A stretch of DNA of 64,000 bases from Coptis chinensis. Lineage: Eukaryota; Streptophyta; Magnoliopsida; Ranunculales; Ranunculaceae. Shown here piece after piece: positions 36,031 to 47,700 of the stretch (within the stretch, counting starts at the first letter, position 1; each line of letters opens with the position of its first letter). The position numbers were made by a program, and so were the translations under genes. Below the pieces are notes generated by a model. It saw nothing but the letters and a program-made list of their open reading frames with translations. It was not told the origin of the DNA and made no database searches. The DNA lies in the NCBI GenBank assembly GCA_015680905.1, contig CM027377.1, positions 63,323,501 through 63,387,500 on the forward strand, written 5' to 3'.

Positions 36031-37440
36031 ATGTATATTGATAAGACATGAGTGCTCAAACAAGGATGATGCACAAGCAGCAGAAAATTTTTTTTTTTTT
36101 TTTGAAAATATTTGTTTGGTCTATAGATTAATATGTCTGTTCAAATGAACAATTGGGATCGAAACTAGGTGGGATCTACTACACGGCTCAGAAGAGTAAG
36201 CAATCACTTCACCAAGTGGTGTGCTACCAAGAATCTCACTCACGATGAATCTGGGGTAGGGGAGTGAGGAAGGTAGTTGATCCACCAGAATCTGGTAACT
36301 AATTACTCTAAATCCTCATGGCTATATTTTGTCCTTTTCAGGAGGAGCGTGACTACTTTAGGCTCTAGTTGATTGATTTTAATTATAATTGTCTGGTCTA
36401 GGCTGTAAGAATCAAGCAACGTCTGATTTATCTACATTGGGGTATGACTTCCTAATGGTTGTTATGTGGCTCGGGTTTAGCCTTATGCCTGAATGTAAAT
36501 TGCTGTGCGGAAATTAAAATTCAAACAATCATGTATGCATGCTTGAACACATAAGGTATCCTCTTACATGGGCTTCGAGGAGGTTTAGAATTCACCTCTC
36601 AAGTCGTGCTTACACGCTGCTTGAGGAGAAGGCGACGTTGGTTGGCACATGATCTGAGAATCAGGCCCAACCGTTCGAGTTTTCCCCTATTTTATGTTAC
36701 AAAAAGGGTCCTTAACAACTTTTTAAGTGGACCTTTTAATAATTAAACAACTTTGCCTTCAAGGGCCTAAAACATAAAAGTAAACTAACAATATACTAAT
36801 CTAATATATTAACTAGTTTAGATAGGTTATTTAGATTAACAAGAGCTAAACTTAGTTAGAGTGTTGATTACGAACTTGATTCAAAGTGTGTGAGCGTATG
36901 ATTCATGACTTGCCTCACACACTTGAACTTCTCAAGGCAATGAAAACTCTAATCTCTTAGTAAGGTTAGAACTTCAACCAAGTTTTCAACTCATATCAAT
37001 CTAAATAACTAATCAAAACTCATATTATTCCTATTTTTTCTTTTTTCTTTTTATCTCTATCTATTACAAACAAGTTCCACTGATTTATACTACTCTATTA
37101 CAAAATTTGAATCATGAGATCAACTCATCATTACAAAACAACTGAACTGTGAAAAAATGGGATGCTGGTCTGCAGAGGTGGCTAGGCGGTCGCACTCCAG
37201 GGGTGGCGTGGTCGCGCGCGCGGTTGCCCGTCCGATTCCAACAAAGTCCGGTCTTCTTCCAGCTGCAGTTTTTGCTCTTCTCTAGCATGTTGATCTCGAA
37301 CCTAGGTTTGCAAAAAAAAAGTAAGTCAGTAATGAAAAACAATGAAATAAATCAATGAAAATTAGAAAAATAAAAAGTGAAAAGGTGAGAGTGATGCTTC
37401 CCTCCTTAGATGCTCAACCAAGCATTCTTGCTCCTTCAAT
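36031..37440 (-). other. Leader of inverted Athila-like element
   Basis: No gene is seen. It lies between the primer site and the gag-like region. A T-run sits at 36088-36104, and a short GC-rich patch with a cgcgcgcgcggttgcccg core lies at 37180-37260, comparable in place and flavour to the GC-rich leader repeats of Athila-2. Confidence 0.55.
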
Positions 37441-37457
37441 CCATAACGGCGACGCCA
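37441..37457 (-). other. Primer-binding-site-like sequence
   Basis: On the minus strand TGGCGTCGCCGTTATGG starts two bases after a CA that can end an LTR, the same spacing as in Athila-2. It is a variant of the Athila primer site with internal changes. Confidence 0.5.
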
Positions 37458-37459
37458 TT

Positions 37460-38332
37460 TGAAGTTTAGTATTTGTGGGAGTTGTTTCTTCAAAGTGTTT
37501 TGAAGTGAGGTTCACCATAGATTGTTTAGAGTTTGAATAGTTGGGAGTTTTAGAAAGAAGAAAGGTAGGATCTTTAGTGTAGGACTTGTATTGGTTAACT
37601 AGTTTATGAAGAACATTGAAAAAATTAAGTTGTTTGAATGATTGAAAGAACACAAACTTGGAAGAAATGAAATGATTGATTGAATAAGAACAACAAAGAA
37701 AGATGATTGATTGATTGAATAGGAAAAGTAAATAACAAGATTGAAAATGAAAAACAATAAAGTAAATGACTTGAATGAAAAAAAAAACTAGAAAATAAAT
37801 CATACATGACACTAGAATAAGTCTAGGTACATTCTACTCCTACATACAAACCAAATGGTTTGGAACCTAAATGCAATGGATACCTAATTCTCTACATCTA
37901 TTTGGCTTATATATGACACCATTTACAAAACTACCCCTTCCCTATAGATTTATGACACCTCACCTAGTTTACTTTATGCTTTTGCTTTTCTTCTTGATCA
38001 AGATAGGTTTTAGAGAAAGTCGTCTTTTGTGTTAAAGGCATCTATCTCTGGTCTCCTGAGTTAAGGACTTGACTTTTAACTTTATGGTTCTGAGTCCTTG
38101 ACCTTTGACCTTTGACCTTTTTAGCACTTTTTCATAGCAGCTTCGAGTCTTCATAATAAGCGGAATTAAGGCTCATTTTTATGCTAAGACACAACTTTTA
38201 TGATAAGTGGTCTGAATTGCTCTGTAACCTGAAAAAGGTAATAAAAGGTATGAGTTGTTTTTTCATTACGCGTAAGAAGGGTTGTAATACAGTAATGTAA
38301 AGGTAATAAAATGCACATTTGGGAGCTAATCA
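37460..38332 (-). repeat. 5' LTR-like block of inverted element
   Basis: On the minus strand it runs from TGATTAGCTCCCAAATG to AAACTTCA (873 bp). Its opening resembles the TGATAAGAGCCCAAAAC start of the Athila LTRs. I found no second copy in the window, so this rests on the TG...CA ends and the adjacent primer site. Confidence 0.5.
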
Positions 38333-40869
38333 ACCCACTTCATTTCTGATCAGTTCGCCATATCTCACTATGTTATCCTTTACTGAACCATCTGAGTTAA
38401 GCATATACTCACCGACTGTTAGTCTTACCCAACTACACCACCTAGTTTTCTTCTGCTGGTACCTTGGGGAGATACCCAACCTCTGTAATAGTATTCTCAA
38501 CTGGATAATGTTAGGCACTTCTATCAAGCATTTAGCCAAGTATTCTTTCATGGTGTAGGTTAAATTGTTGCTAACCTCTTTTGCTGTCATGACCCAACTC
38601 TTTAGTCTTCTCCTGTTCCTTTCACACCAAATGGCATGCACAACAGCGCAAATCAAGGCCCTAACTACTTATGAGAACATAGAGTTGCATCTACACAGCC
38701 TCAAAAGGTAGGTTAATTCTTCTTGTGAACCAAGGACCATCTTTGGTAAACCAATACTATCTTTCACTACTTCCCAGACAGCCTTCGAGAAATGGCAATT
38801 GAAGAAAAGGTGTGAGGTACTCTCCTCATGAGAGTTGCATAAGAAGCATTTCGACTGAGAGAGGATCTTCTTCTGTACCAACCTGTTGTGGGTAGGCAAG
38901 CATCCAACGAAGGCTTTCCAGGTAGTAAAGGAATGTTGTGGAACCGACAACTTTCCCCACACCAATTTGAACCATTTTACTTTCGGTCTGATGTTCTTAG
39001 TGATGACATATGCTAACTTGACACTAAATTCCCCTGTACTGCTTGATCCCCATATAACATTGTCCTTGTCTAAGAAAAATTTAATCTTAATTCGCATAAT
39101 TAGGTCCTTAACTTCACCATCAGGTAGCCCTTGTATCACATAGTTCCACTAGTTATCTTCTGTGATGACACTAACCATTACATTATCTGGGATAATCTCT
39201 CCTAAAATGGCTCGAGCATTGACCATATGGATTAAAGGAACAGAGTGGCACCAAGGATCATGCTAGAAGTTTGTGCTCTCCCCATTAACAATCAGATATT
39301 TTACAGAAGTTCTAGAATGCTCTCCACACCCAAGATGAATCTGTTGGAACCTTCATAGTCCAAAAGTTTTGCCTTCTTATTTGTTGGTCCCATGTCCAGT
39401 TGACCCATAAAGAGTCTCCTTTCTGTGCAATCTTTAACACTAACCCACAAATAACAGCTTTATTCCAGGTGATAGGGTTAAGAATCCCCAATCCACCCTG
39501 TTCTTTCTCTATCCTTAGTGTATCGTGACTAGCATGGTACATGGTCCTCTTCATGTTTGGCCCTGCCCATAGAAATATGATACAAATCTTCCTAACTCTT
39601 TCAATGGCAGCCTTTGGTAGCACAAATTAAAGGTTTGTGACCAATATGTTTGAAAAGATGAAAGGACATATTGCACTAGATGTAGCCTCCCAGCTCTGGA
39701 TAAGGTTCTATTCTTCCAGTTTGAGATTCATGCAGTAATCTTTTCAATAAAGGGGAGACAATCCTTTATGCCCAGCCTTACAGAAGTCAAAGGCAAGCCC
39801 AAGTATGAAACTGGAAGAGAGATGAGTTCAATGCCTAAGATGTCTGCCAACTCCTTACTATCTTTGAAAGACATACTATCAATCATCATAGTTGTCTTTG
39901 CATTGTTAAGGTTCAGTCTTGTAGCTCGAGAGAAGGCTAAGAGAATTTCCTTGACTGCATGAATAGAGGTTGACTCACCTCTACAAAATAAAAGTACATT
40001 GTCAGCAAAGCACAGGTGGGAGATCTGCCTCTTTTTGCACTTTGAGTGAGGGAGAATGTCTTTTGAACTCATTCCTTGATGTAGGAGACTGCTCAGCACC
40101 TCCATGACTAACACAAAGAGATATGGGGAGATGGGGTCGCCCTATCGCAAACCTTTCTTGCCATCAAAATAACTTTTTGGGGTGCCATTCACCATAATAG
40201 AATAAGAGGCCGAGAGTGGTGAAGCACATCTTTATCCATGTTATGAAGGCATGTGGGAACTTGAATCTATGAAGAATCAGCTCCAATGCACTCCAACTAA
40301 CTGAATCATAGGCCTTCTTAATATCCAGCTTTATGGTACATCTAGGAGGCCCTATTTTCCTTTTATATCCTCTCAAAAGTTCATGGGCAAGGAGGATGTT
40401 TTCTTGTATAGTTCTCCGAGGAATAAAGGCAGATTGGTTACAAAAAATCAAAGAGGAAATACATACTTTCAACCTGTTAATCAGAATCTTAGTAACACAC
40501 TTATAAATGATATTACAACATGCAATAGGTCAAAATTCATCTACTTTAGCAAGGGAAAGGCATTTAGGGATTAAACATATTAGGTGGAATTTGTACCTTT
40601 CTATATGCAGTTGTGTTCAAAAATATGTTTAATAGCTTTTGAGAAATCCTGGCCCACTAAGTTCCAGCACTTCTTGAAAAAGAAAGCATTGAATTTGTCT
40701 GGTCTTGGAGCTTTGTTATCATCCATCTCAAATAAGGCTTTCATGATTTCATCTCCTGTAATATGGGACGTGAGTTGCAACCTAGTTTCATGATCAACTT
40801 CATTCAAGTCTAGATTGTTCAGGAACTGTGGAGTACAAACTGCTGGAGATGGGACCCCCAAAAAGTTTT
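38333..40869 (-). pseudogene. LINE-2: reverse transcriptase, zinc-finger and partial RNase H
   Basis: This is minus-strand L1-type ORF2. In order it has EIMKALFEMDDNKAPRPDKF (start of RT), QSAFIPRRTIQENILLAHE and IKLDIKKAYDSVSW (RT motif with a catalytic Asp) at 40472-40164. Next comes HLCFADNVLLFCRG at about 40050, where the usual FADD box reads FADN, and the RT C-terminus at 39623-39312. A zf-RVT domain follows (CFLCNSHEESTSHLFFNCHF) at 39139-38669, and finally LNSDGSVKD, the beginning of RNase H. The gene then stops at the LTR-like block. Frame breaks and a lost catalytic Asp make it inactive. The upstream part lies at 52026-52560 beyond the MULE. Confidence 0.9.
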
Positions 40870-41224
40870 GAAAAAATTATTGATATGGGTACTGAACTAT
40901 AGTGGATTTTACAATATGGGTACTGTATTATTTTTTTTGTAAAATAGGGTACCGTAGATTTCAAATATTGCTAAAATGGGTACCATCTATGTATACTATG
41001 AAGTATATATGTATATGTATTTAATGATTTGGCAAACATAATGCGTACACATGGCAACTCAGTCTCCACGTAAGTAGCACATACACGAAGAACATGAGTC
41101 TCCATCTAAAATTTCTAAACGAGAAATGAAAGACGCACACTCTCACTCAAGTGAGTCTTCAAGAACTTTGCTTTCTCAAAGTCCCTGATGTTGATCTCCT
41201 TCCAAAATCCCTAACTTCACAAAC
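40870..41224 (+). repeat. Left TIR of MULE
   Basis: It matches the reverse complement of 51682-52025 with scattered substitutions and small indels. It includes the repeated atgggtac motif near the tip and ends at ctaacttcacaaac. It probably contains the transposase promoter. Confidence 0.9.
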
Positions 41225-41477
41225 CCTCGTCTGAAGAAATTCAGGTGTTCTTGTGGAAATTCTTGTTGAAAGAAAACCTAGTTTAACTATCTAAACAAGT
41301 TATATTATTATTACTTTTCTTTGTGTTTCATTTCGATATTTGTATAGAATATGACCTATAATGATATAATATTATTGGTGGTTCTTTATTTGTATAGGTT
41401 TGATATAATAATGTTTGTTCTTTATTTTATTTGAAATCATTTTTATTTCATTTTCAGTGGAAACGAATCATGAGAGT

Positions 41478-43381
41478 ATGATGATAGAATTCCACCATTC
41501 ATGGAGATTTAAAACCTCACCAATGCTAAATTACAGTGGTATAATAGAGTATGTCACAGAGCTGGACTTTGATAGGATTTCTTATTTTGAACTTTTGAGG
41601 ATAGTGAAGGATGATTTGAATATACATAATTTATCTAACATGTATTGGGCACCTCAAGGTAGAGTTTTGTAGAATAATATCCACCAAATCCTTAGTGACA
41701 AAGAGACAATTGAGATGGTTGAGTATGCCAGGAGAACAAGTGTAGTTGAGGTGTATATTGAACACAATGAAGCTGTGTCCCAATGCCCTGTTATAAAAGA
41801 GGATTTGAGTATTGATGAATATGAGACTGTAGTAGAAATGGAGGATGAATCTGATCAGTCTGATGCTGCTAGTTTAGATCATTTAAGTGATGTGGATGAA
41901 GAACTGCTTGAAGTAAGAACACAACAGTTGGTTAGTATGAAGAAAAAGAAGAAGTCAAAAGTTATTGAAGATGTCAATGACAATTTGGATGGCAATGTGA
42001 ATGTTGAGGATGTTCCAGCTGATGGAGGTGGTCCAAGTATTGAGGGATTAGCACCAACGGTGGATGGAAATGAAACTGATTATGCTAGTAGTGATGATCA
42101 TGATAGTCCTTAGGTTAGGAGTGAAGAGGATGAGATCAGGCCTAGGCTAGTACCTGGAAATAGGAACAAGTTCCCAATATTTAATACTAAGACTGAGATA
42201 AAAAAGATTCAGTTTGAAGTTGGGATAAGGTTTGGTCATAGAAATGAACTGAAAGGTGCTTTGAAAGATTATGTTGTTGCTAGTGGTAAGGGTGGAATTT
42301 GAGCCGAGGGCTCAGAGCTCGGCTTGGGCTTGGCTCGTTTAAGCTCGGCTCGAGCTCGCTCGTTCACTATATGAGCCGAGCTCGAGCTCAAATAAAAGCT
42401 CGTGTAACAAATGAGCTTGATGAAGCTCGGCTCATTTAGTTCAAATAGCATATTTATAGTGTAAAATAACCGAGGGCTCGGAGCTCAACTTGGGCTTGGC
42501 TCATTTAAGCTCGGCTCGAGCTCACTCGTTTAACTATATGAGCCGAGCTCGAGCTCAATTTAAAGCTCGTGTAATTAGCGAGCCGAGTTTGAGCATGGTA
42601 AAGCTCGGCTTGTTTAGCTCGAATTCCACCATTAGCTAGTGGGCGCCCAGTTAAGTGGTATATCAACAAAGCAAGTAGGATGCAAGCAAGATGCTACCCA
42701 GAAGTTGGTGAATATCCTTAGAGACTGTGAGCTAGTCCTATGCAGAATGAAGAAAGTTTCCAAATCAAGACACTTGTTAATGTGTATAAATGTTCAAGGA
42801 ACTTGAACAGTAGGCTTGCTAACTCTCAGTGGTTGGCTAAAACTTATCATGATAGAATCATTAGTAATCCATGTTGGAAGTTAATTTGGTTAAGATATAT
42901 TCCAAAATTAGGAACTATGGTTTTGAAATATTAAAGAGGAATCCAAAGAGTACAGTGAGAATAGATGTAAATGAAGTTGTAGGATTAGCTCAACCTATTT
43001 TTAAGAGAATGTACATTTGTTTTGATGCATGTAAGAAGGGTTGGGTGGAAGGTTGCATACCTGTCATAGGTCTAGATGGTTGCTTTTTAAAGGGGTACTG
43101 CAAAGGGCAACTTCTTACTGCAGTTGGGAGGGATGGCAATGATCAAATGTTTCCCATTGCTTGGGCTGTTGTTGTCTTGTTGAAGCTGAAAATGCAAGCA
43201 GTTGGAGATGGTTTCTTGATTTGTTGATTGATGACCTTGGAATTGCCTATGGTGTTGGTTTGACTCTAATAACTGACCAACAAAAAGGTTTGCTACAAGT
43301 CATTAATGAGATGTTACTATTTGCAGACCATAGATGTTGTGCAAGGCATATCTATGCAAACCTGAGGAAGAGACAACCAGG
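41478..43381 (+). pseudogene. MULE transposase (MudrA type), broken
   Basis: The likely start is the ATG at 41478, after an acceptor-like tttcattttcag. The N-terminal domain (residues 1-65, SWRFKTSPMLNYSG, ISYFELLRIVKDDLNI) fits the PB1-like domain of plant MULE proteins. An acidic linker follows, then the plant MuDR domain (KKIQFEVGIRFGHRNELKGAL), split by a hAT MITE at 42287. The transposase core begins at about 42960: CIPVIGLDGCFLKG carries the first catalytic Asp, LTLITDQQKGLL the second, and HRCCARHIYANLRK follows. The WAVVEAEN motif is split by an 8-bp insertion at 43167-43182. Stops lie at 41670, 42111 and about 42720. The gene ends at a donor-like GTAAAT (43382), and no later exon is found. 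Confidence 0.88.
42287..42634 (+). mobile_element. 348-bp hAT-type MITE with internal duplication
   Basis: It has termini TAAGGGTGGAATT and AATTCCACCATTA with one mismatch, and an exact 8-bp target duplication GCTAGTGG (42279-42286 and 42635-42642), the hAT size. The inside is two similar halves of about 170 bp, each rich in AAGCTCGGCTCGAGCTC motifs that can fold back on themselves. It has no ORF. Removing it rejoins the MuDR domain coding sequence. Confidence 0.92.
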
Positions 43382-43465
43382 TAAATGTGTTTTTGTTTTT
43401 ACAATTGTTGTTTTATACTCCTTATGTTTATCCTTATTATTTTATATTAATGGTTGTCCTTATTA

Positions 43466-43736
43466 CACTACAACATAAATGGCATTTTCCATCACTTAAA
43501 AAGTGATGTCAAAAGTATAAGACATCACTTTTGAGAGTGTTGTGACTGGTGGCGACGTGAAAAGTTAGGGTTTTCCAAATCACTTTTTAAACGATGTCCA
43601 CAAGTGATGTTACTTCACATCACTTTTTAATTGATGTCCACAAGTGATGTTATAACTTTGCATCACTTTTTAATTGATGTCCGCAAGTGATGTTATAACA
43701 TTTAACACTTTTCATTCAGATTCCAAATTACTTGTG
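43466..43736 (+). mobile_element. Truncated CACTA-type end with subterminal repeats
   Basis: It starts CACTACAACATAAATGGC after TTA and continues with repeated, often inverted AAGTGATGT / ACATCACTTTTTAA motifs. There are three nearly tandem units of about 50 bp at 43575-43705. The matching other end is not found, and the gag-only LTR element begins at 43737. It differs in motif from the CACTA element at 54175. Confidence 0.7.
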
Positions 43737-44621
43737 TGTGTGTGCATATTTTAGCAAATAGATATGTAACTTGTGACAGCATCTTCTTAAGGCTGGTATA
43801 TGGTCTTGGTGTGGGTAGAAAGTACCAGAACACACTTCAAGTCAAAATCCTCTCACTTCCTAGGTCCGAAAGTGAGACAAGAAGAGGAGGTTCATGGGCT
43901 TTGGAACTAGTTGGAGTAGTAGTTAGTATAACCAACTCCTAACTCCTAATTCGAAACTCAACTACTAGGTTCAGAGTAGGTTCGTGGGCTTTGGAACTAG
44001 TTGGAGTAATAGGTTCGTATAACCAACTGCTAACTATGAACTCCTAATCCGGAACTCAACTACTAGGTTCGGAGCAGGTTTGTGGGCTTTGGAACTAATT
44101 GGAGTAGTAGGTTCGTAAAACCAACTCCTAACTATGAACTCCAAATCCAGAACTCAACTACTAGGTTCGGAGCAGCTTCGTGGGCTTTGGAACTAGTTGG
44201 AGTAGTAGGTTCGTATAACCAACTCCTAACTATGAACTCCAAATCCGGAACTCAACTACTAGGCTAGGAGCTCTAACTACTACTACGAACCTAAACATAT
44301 TTTTCTGTTGTTTAAGTAAATAAAGGAGACCTATTTGACTTGGGAAACATGGGGCTTCTAGAAGAGTCAAGATGAGACTTAACAAGAGACGGTTTCCTAG
44401 TTAAACACTAATTGGGAAACCTCATCTATTCTTATAAATAGAATAGTTGAACTACGCTTTGAGTTTGATTCCTCTTCACAGGATACGTAGGCAACCATTA
44501 AAGAACGTGGTTCAACTCATCATCTTCTACATCTCTTCTTCTTCTTGATCCAATACTTCTCATTGTTCTTTGATCATCAACAAAATATTTGTGTTTCTAG
44601 ATTAGGAAAAATCATCACACA
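43737..44621 (+). repeat. 5' LTR of gag-only element, four minisatellite units
   Basis: It is 885 bp. About 43890-44275 is filled with four copies of a unit of about 95 bp containing TGGGCTTTGGAACTAGTTGG and ending in caactactaggttcgg. A TATA-like ataaatag lies near 44435. Confidence 0.88.
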
Positions 44622-44623
44622 AT

Positions 44624-44641
44624 TGGCGCCGTCTGTGGGGA
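44624..44641 (+). other. Primer-binding site of gag-only element
   Basis: TGGCGCCGTCTGTGGGGA starts two bases after the LTR. This form is common among plant Ty3/gypsy elements and differs from the Athila site. Confidence 0.85.
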
Positions 44642-44949
44642 AACCATACAGAATTGATTTGATTTCTTGGTCGAAATTTTTTCGGTTCTAGGTTCTCCTA
44701 CCCACCAATTTTTCTTGGGTTTGTTGTTCTTTAAAAAAAATAATTCTTTTCTTCACTTTGATTCAAAATCATAGTTACTACAAGAGCCTATGTGAATCAA
44801 AGTAACAAAGGGAATAACGAGATCAATAACCCACATGTTACTTCTCAAAGACAATCTGAATGTAGAGAAGATCGTCCTTTTGGACAGGGTCGTGAAGAAG
44901 ATGAGCCTAACAATGATACTCCCCAATCTTCCATAACAACCAAGCCATC

Positions 44950-46370
44950 ATGGATGCTATGATGGCCGAACGTGGTCGACAAGAGGCTCGTTTGCATTTT
45001 TTACAAGACTACTACCGCATGCAGGAGGGTCGTTCACCCCCAAGAGTGTTGCCTACTGATGGAAACTCGAGGGGGCAGTTCCAGCCACCAAGTCTCGACC
45101 ATGGTGAGGGTTACGTCCCTACGCCTTATATCCCTTACTTCTTTGGGTATCATAGCGACCAACCAGATTCAGATTATAATCCGGAATTAGATCCAACCTG
45201 ACACTCGAGTTCACACGGAACTGACTTCTCTTGGTATTCAAGTTCTCGAGGTATGAGGGATGGACGTCCGAATGTGTTTGCCCAGAATCCACAACTATCA
45301 ATGTCACCCTCGGTACAAAGAAGACTTTCAGTTCCAAGGGAACCTTCATTGCCTCGGAATCCCCCAGTTCCCCTATCCGGTTTTCCAAACTCCTCCACTC
45401 GATCTTGGGAACCAGAACCACGTTATCATCGAGATGAGGACTATGAGAGTCCAGGTCCGAGGTACAACAATGAGAGAACTCCAATTCATGAACCGACTAC
45501 TCTTGCACAGCTCAAGGCGCAAAGGAGATCCAATCTCTCATGTGCTCGGTTATCATCAAGCAATGGTGGATCTTTTTAAAGAAGATCATTATTTGTGCCG
45601 ATATTTTGCTTCAAGTTTGACAGACTTGGCACTCATCTGGTACACGAAGGGGCAGCATTCACAAGTTTAAGGAGCTATAAATCAATTTCATTGCAAAATT
45701 CAGTTGCAACCGACCCTACATTAAGACCGCTGATGCACTGTTTGACATGAAGATTCAGAAACACGAACGTATCAGGGATTTCACCAAAATATTCAATGAG
45801 GTTCAATTGCATGTTGACAACGTCGATGAGACCCTCGCCATAGTGGCCTTTAGGAAGGGTTTAGATCTCTAAACCTATACATACGTCCTTGAAGAAAAAG
45901 AAGCCTGCGAACATGACAAAGTTGCAGGCTAGTATTGACAAGTATGAGGAGTTAGAAGAGGACCAATTGAATAGGGAATCTTCTCACAAAAGAGTGATAA
46001 CCAGTGTCACCTCTGCTCCTACCGGTAAGAGCTCTAGTAATCATTATAATTACAAGAAGTCTGAAGAACCATAGTCGGACCAAAAGTCATTCGATAAGAA
46101 TTCTTATAATGATAAGTCCAAGAGACAGAAAACTGGTGTCACGTTCGGAAGTAGTACATTACTCCCACCGGATAGGGAATTTACCACTTTAACTCATTCT
46201 TATGAGGACGTCTTTGAACTTAACCAGGAGCAAGATGTTGATGGAAGATCCTCCAGCGATGAATCTCGATGCAAACATGTACAATTTCCAAGTAATGTTA
46301 CACTACTTTTAGCTTCTAAGAGACAAAATTTTCACAGATTTGGATCTACTTCTACTATACTGGGGGCATG
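44950..46370 (+). pseudogene. Gag of the gag-only LTR element, broken
   Basis: The N-terminal part (44950-45201) starts MDAMMAERGRQEARLHFLQD. A proline/serine/arginine-rich part follows (45253-45579). The gag core at about 45590-45880 can be read across frames (SSLTDLALIWYTKG, INQFIAKFSCN, ALFDMKIQKHERIRDFTKIF), the usual plant gypsy gag signature. The C-terminus has KKSEEP and REFTTLTHSYEDVFELNQ. No zinc knuckle, protease or RT follows. Stops and shifts occur at least five times. Confidence 0.8.
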
Positions 46371-47034
46371 ATCTATTCCAATTAATTTTCAATAAAAGGT
46401 ATATTTCTCTTTTCAAAGCATTGTTTCTTTTATAATTTTCTGATGGGATACTTTTTGGATGTTGGGTGAGAGATCCCATATGTTGGCTAAAGTTGTATCA
46501 GAACCTTTAGAAAGCTTTCTCGGGGTGATGAGTGAAAGATCTCATGTGTTGTTCCCCGTGTGATAGGGAAAGTTGAACTTAGCTTGGATTTTATCCTCCT
46601 ACGAGCAGTTCTAATGCCTTATGTTTATAAGTGTCGATTTATGCATTAGATACCAAATCATTTAAGGACTTTGCAGGAAATAATACAGGGCACACCCTAC
46701 GTTCCTACAAAGCTTTTTTTCTTAACAAAACTAAAGGTATTTATAGGAATTGACACAGGGGCAAACCCTATTTTCCTACAAAACCTTGTTTTTCTAAGAT
46801 TCACAGTACGAGAATTTAGATAAAATATAATTCGACACTTTTGTCATTTTCCCTCGATGGTCGAATGTGCGACAATCTGAGAGAAAATAGGGGCATATGT
46901 GTATACATATTTATGCAAATAGGAAGTAGACACGTGACAAAACTATTTATGCAAATATGGAGTAGACACGTGACAACACTTCCGTAGCAATTGGATAGCG
47001 TGTAAGTATGGGTAAGAAGTACCAAAACATACTT
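46371..47034 (+). other. Non-coding region after gag
   Basis: No gene is seen. A TGGGGGCATGATC tract at about 46365 resembles a polypurine tract placed where pol would begin. Two near repeats of a tttgtaggaa/cagggcaaaccctac sequence lie at 46680-46790. Confidence 0.6.
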
Positions 47035-47700
47035 TGAGCTCACTTCCAGGAACTCCACGTTCAAAACTTGTCCAAGTTTGAAACACCACTTCCTAGCTAG
47101 TCTAGAACTCCACGTTCAAAACTTGTCGAAGTACAGAATTCCACATTCAAAACTTTTCCAAGTTCGTAACTCCACTTCCTAGCTAGTCAGGAACTCCATG
47201 TTCGAAACTTGTCCAAGTTCGAAACACCAATTCCTAGCTAGTTTGGAACTCCACGTTCGAAACTTGTCAAAGTTCGAAACTCCACATTCGGAACTTGTCC
47301 AAGTTCGTAACTCCACTTCCTAGCTAGTCAGGAACTCCACATTCGAAACTTGTCGAAGTACGGAACTCCACGTTCGGAACTTTTCCAAGTTTGTAACTCC
47401 ACTTCCTAGCTAGTCAGGAACTCCACGTTCAAAATTTATCCACGTTCGAAAATTGTCGAAGTTCGGAACTCCACGTCCGAAACTTGTCGAAGTTCAGAAC
47501 TCCACTTCCTAGCTAGTCAGGAACTCCACGTTCAGAACTTGTCGAAGTTCGGAACTTCACTTCCTTACTAGTCTAGAACTCCGTATTTGGAACTTGTCCA
47601 AGTTCTAAACTCCACTTCCTAGCTATTTCAGAACTTGACTAAGTTCGGAATTCCACTTCTTAGCTAGTCATGAACTCCACTTCTTCTATGGGAAGTCCAA
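47035..47700 (+). repeat. Internal minisatellite of gag-only element
   Basis: About nine irregular units mix GGAACTCCACGTTCGAAAC, ttgtccaagttcg and ACTTCCTAGCTAGTCAGGA. Unit length varies from about 48 to 100 bp because the sub-motifs are shuffled. The vocabulary (ggaact, ttcgga) is close to that of the LTR minisatellite. Confidence 0.85.

Larger units (their letters stand above)
33226..38332 (-). mobile_element. Inverted Athila-like non-autonomous element, right piece with 5' LTR
   Basis: On the minus strand it starts with an LTR-like block (38332-37460), a primer site (37457-37441) and a leader. Gag-like segments follow (about 36030-33817), then non-coding Athila-type sequence that continues past the copia element to 9200. 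A cttggggaatctgacttaaa motif near 34590 matches the post-integrase region of Athila-2. I see no protease, RT or integrase, so pol seems to be missing altogether. It appears to have inserted in the RNase H part of LINE-2. The exact boundaries of the deletion are uncertain. Confidence 0.6.

Noticed and set aside
37140-37360. GC-rich patch as a CpG island promoter of a host gene
   Set aside because: It is only about 100 bp, lies in the leader of the inverted Athila-like element, and no gene follows.
43480-43735. CRISPR-like array from regularly spaced AAGTGATGT motifs
   Set aside because: The motifs occur in both orientations and at uneven spacing next to a CACTA-type end. This is plant DNA.
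46816-47064. Cysteine-containing minus-strand ORF in the gag-only element
   Set aside because: It lies across a short direct repeat of ctatttatgcaaat sequence and has no protein-like conservation.
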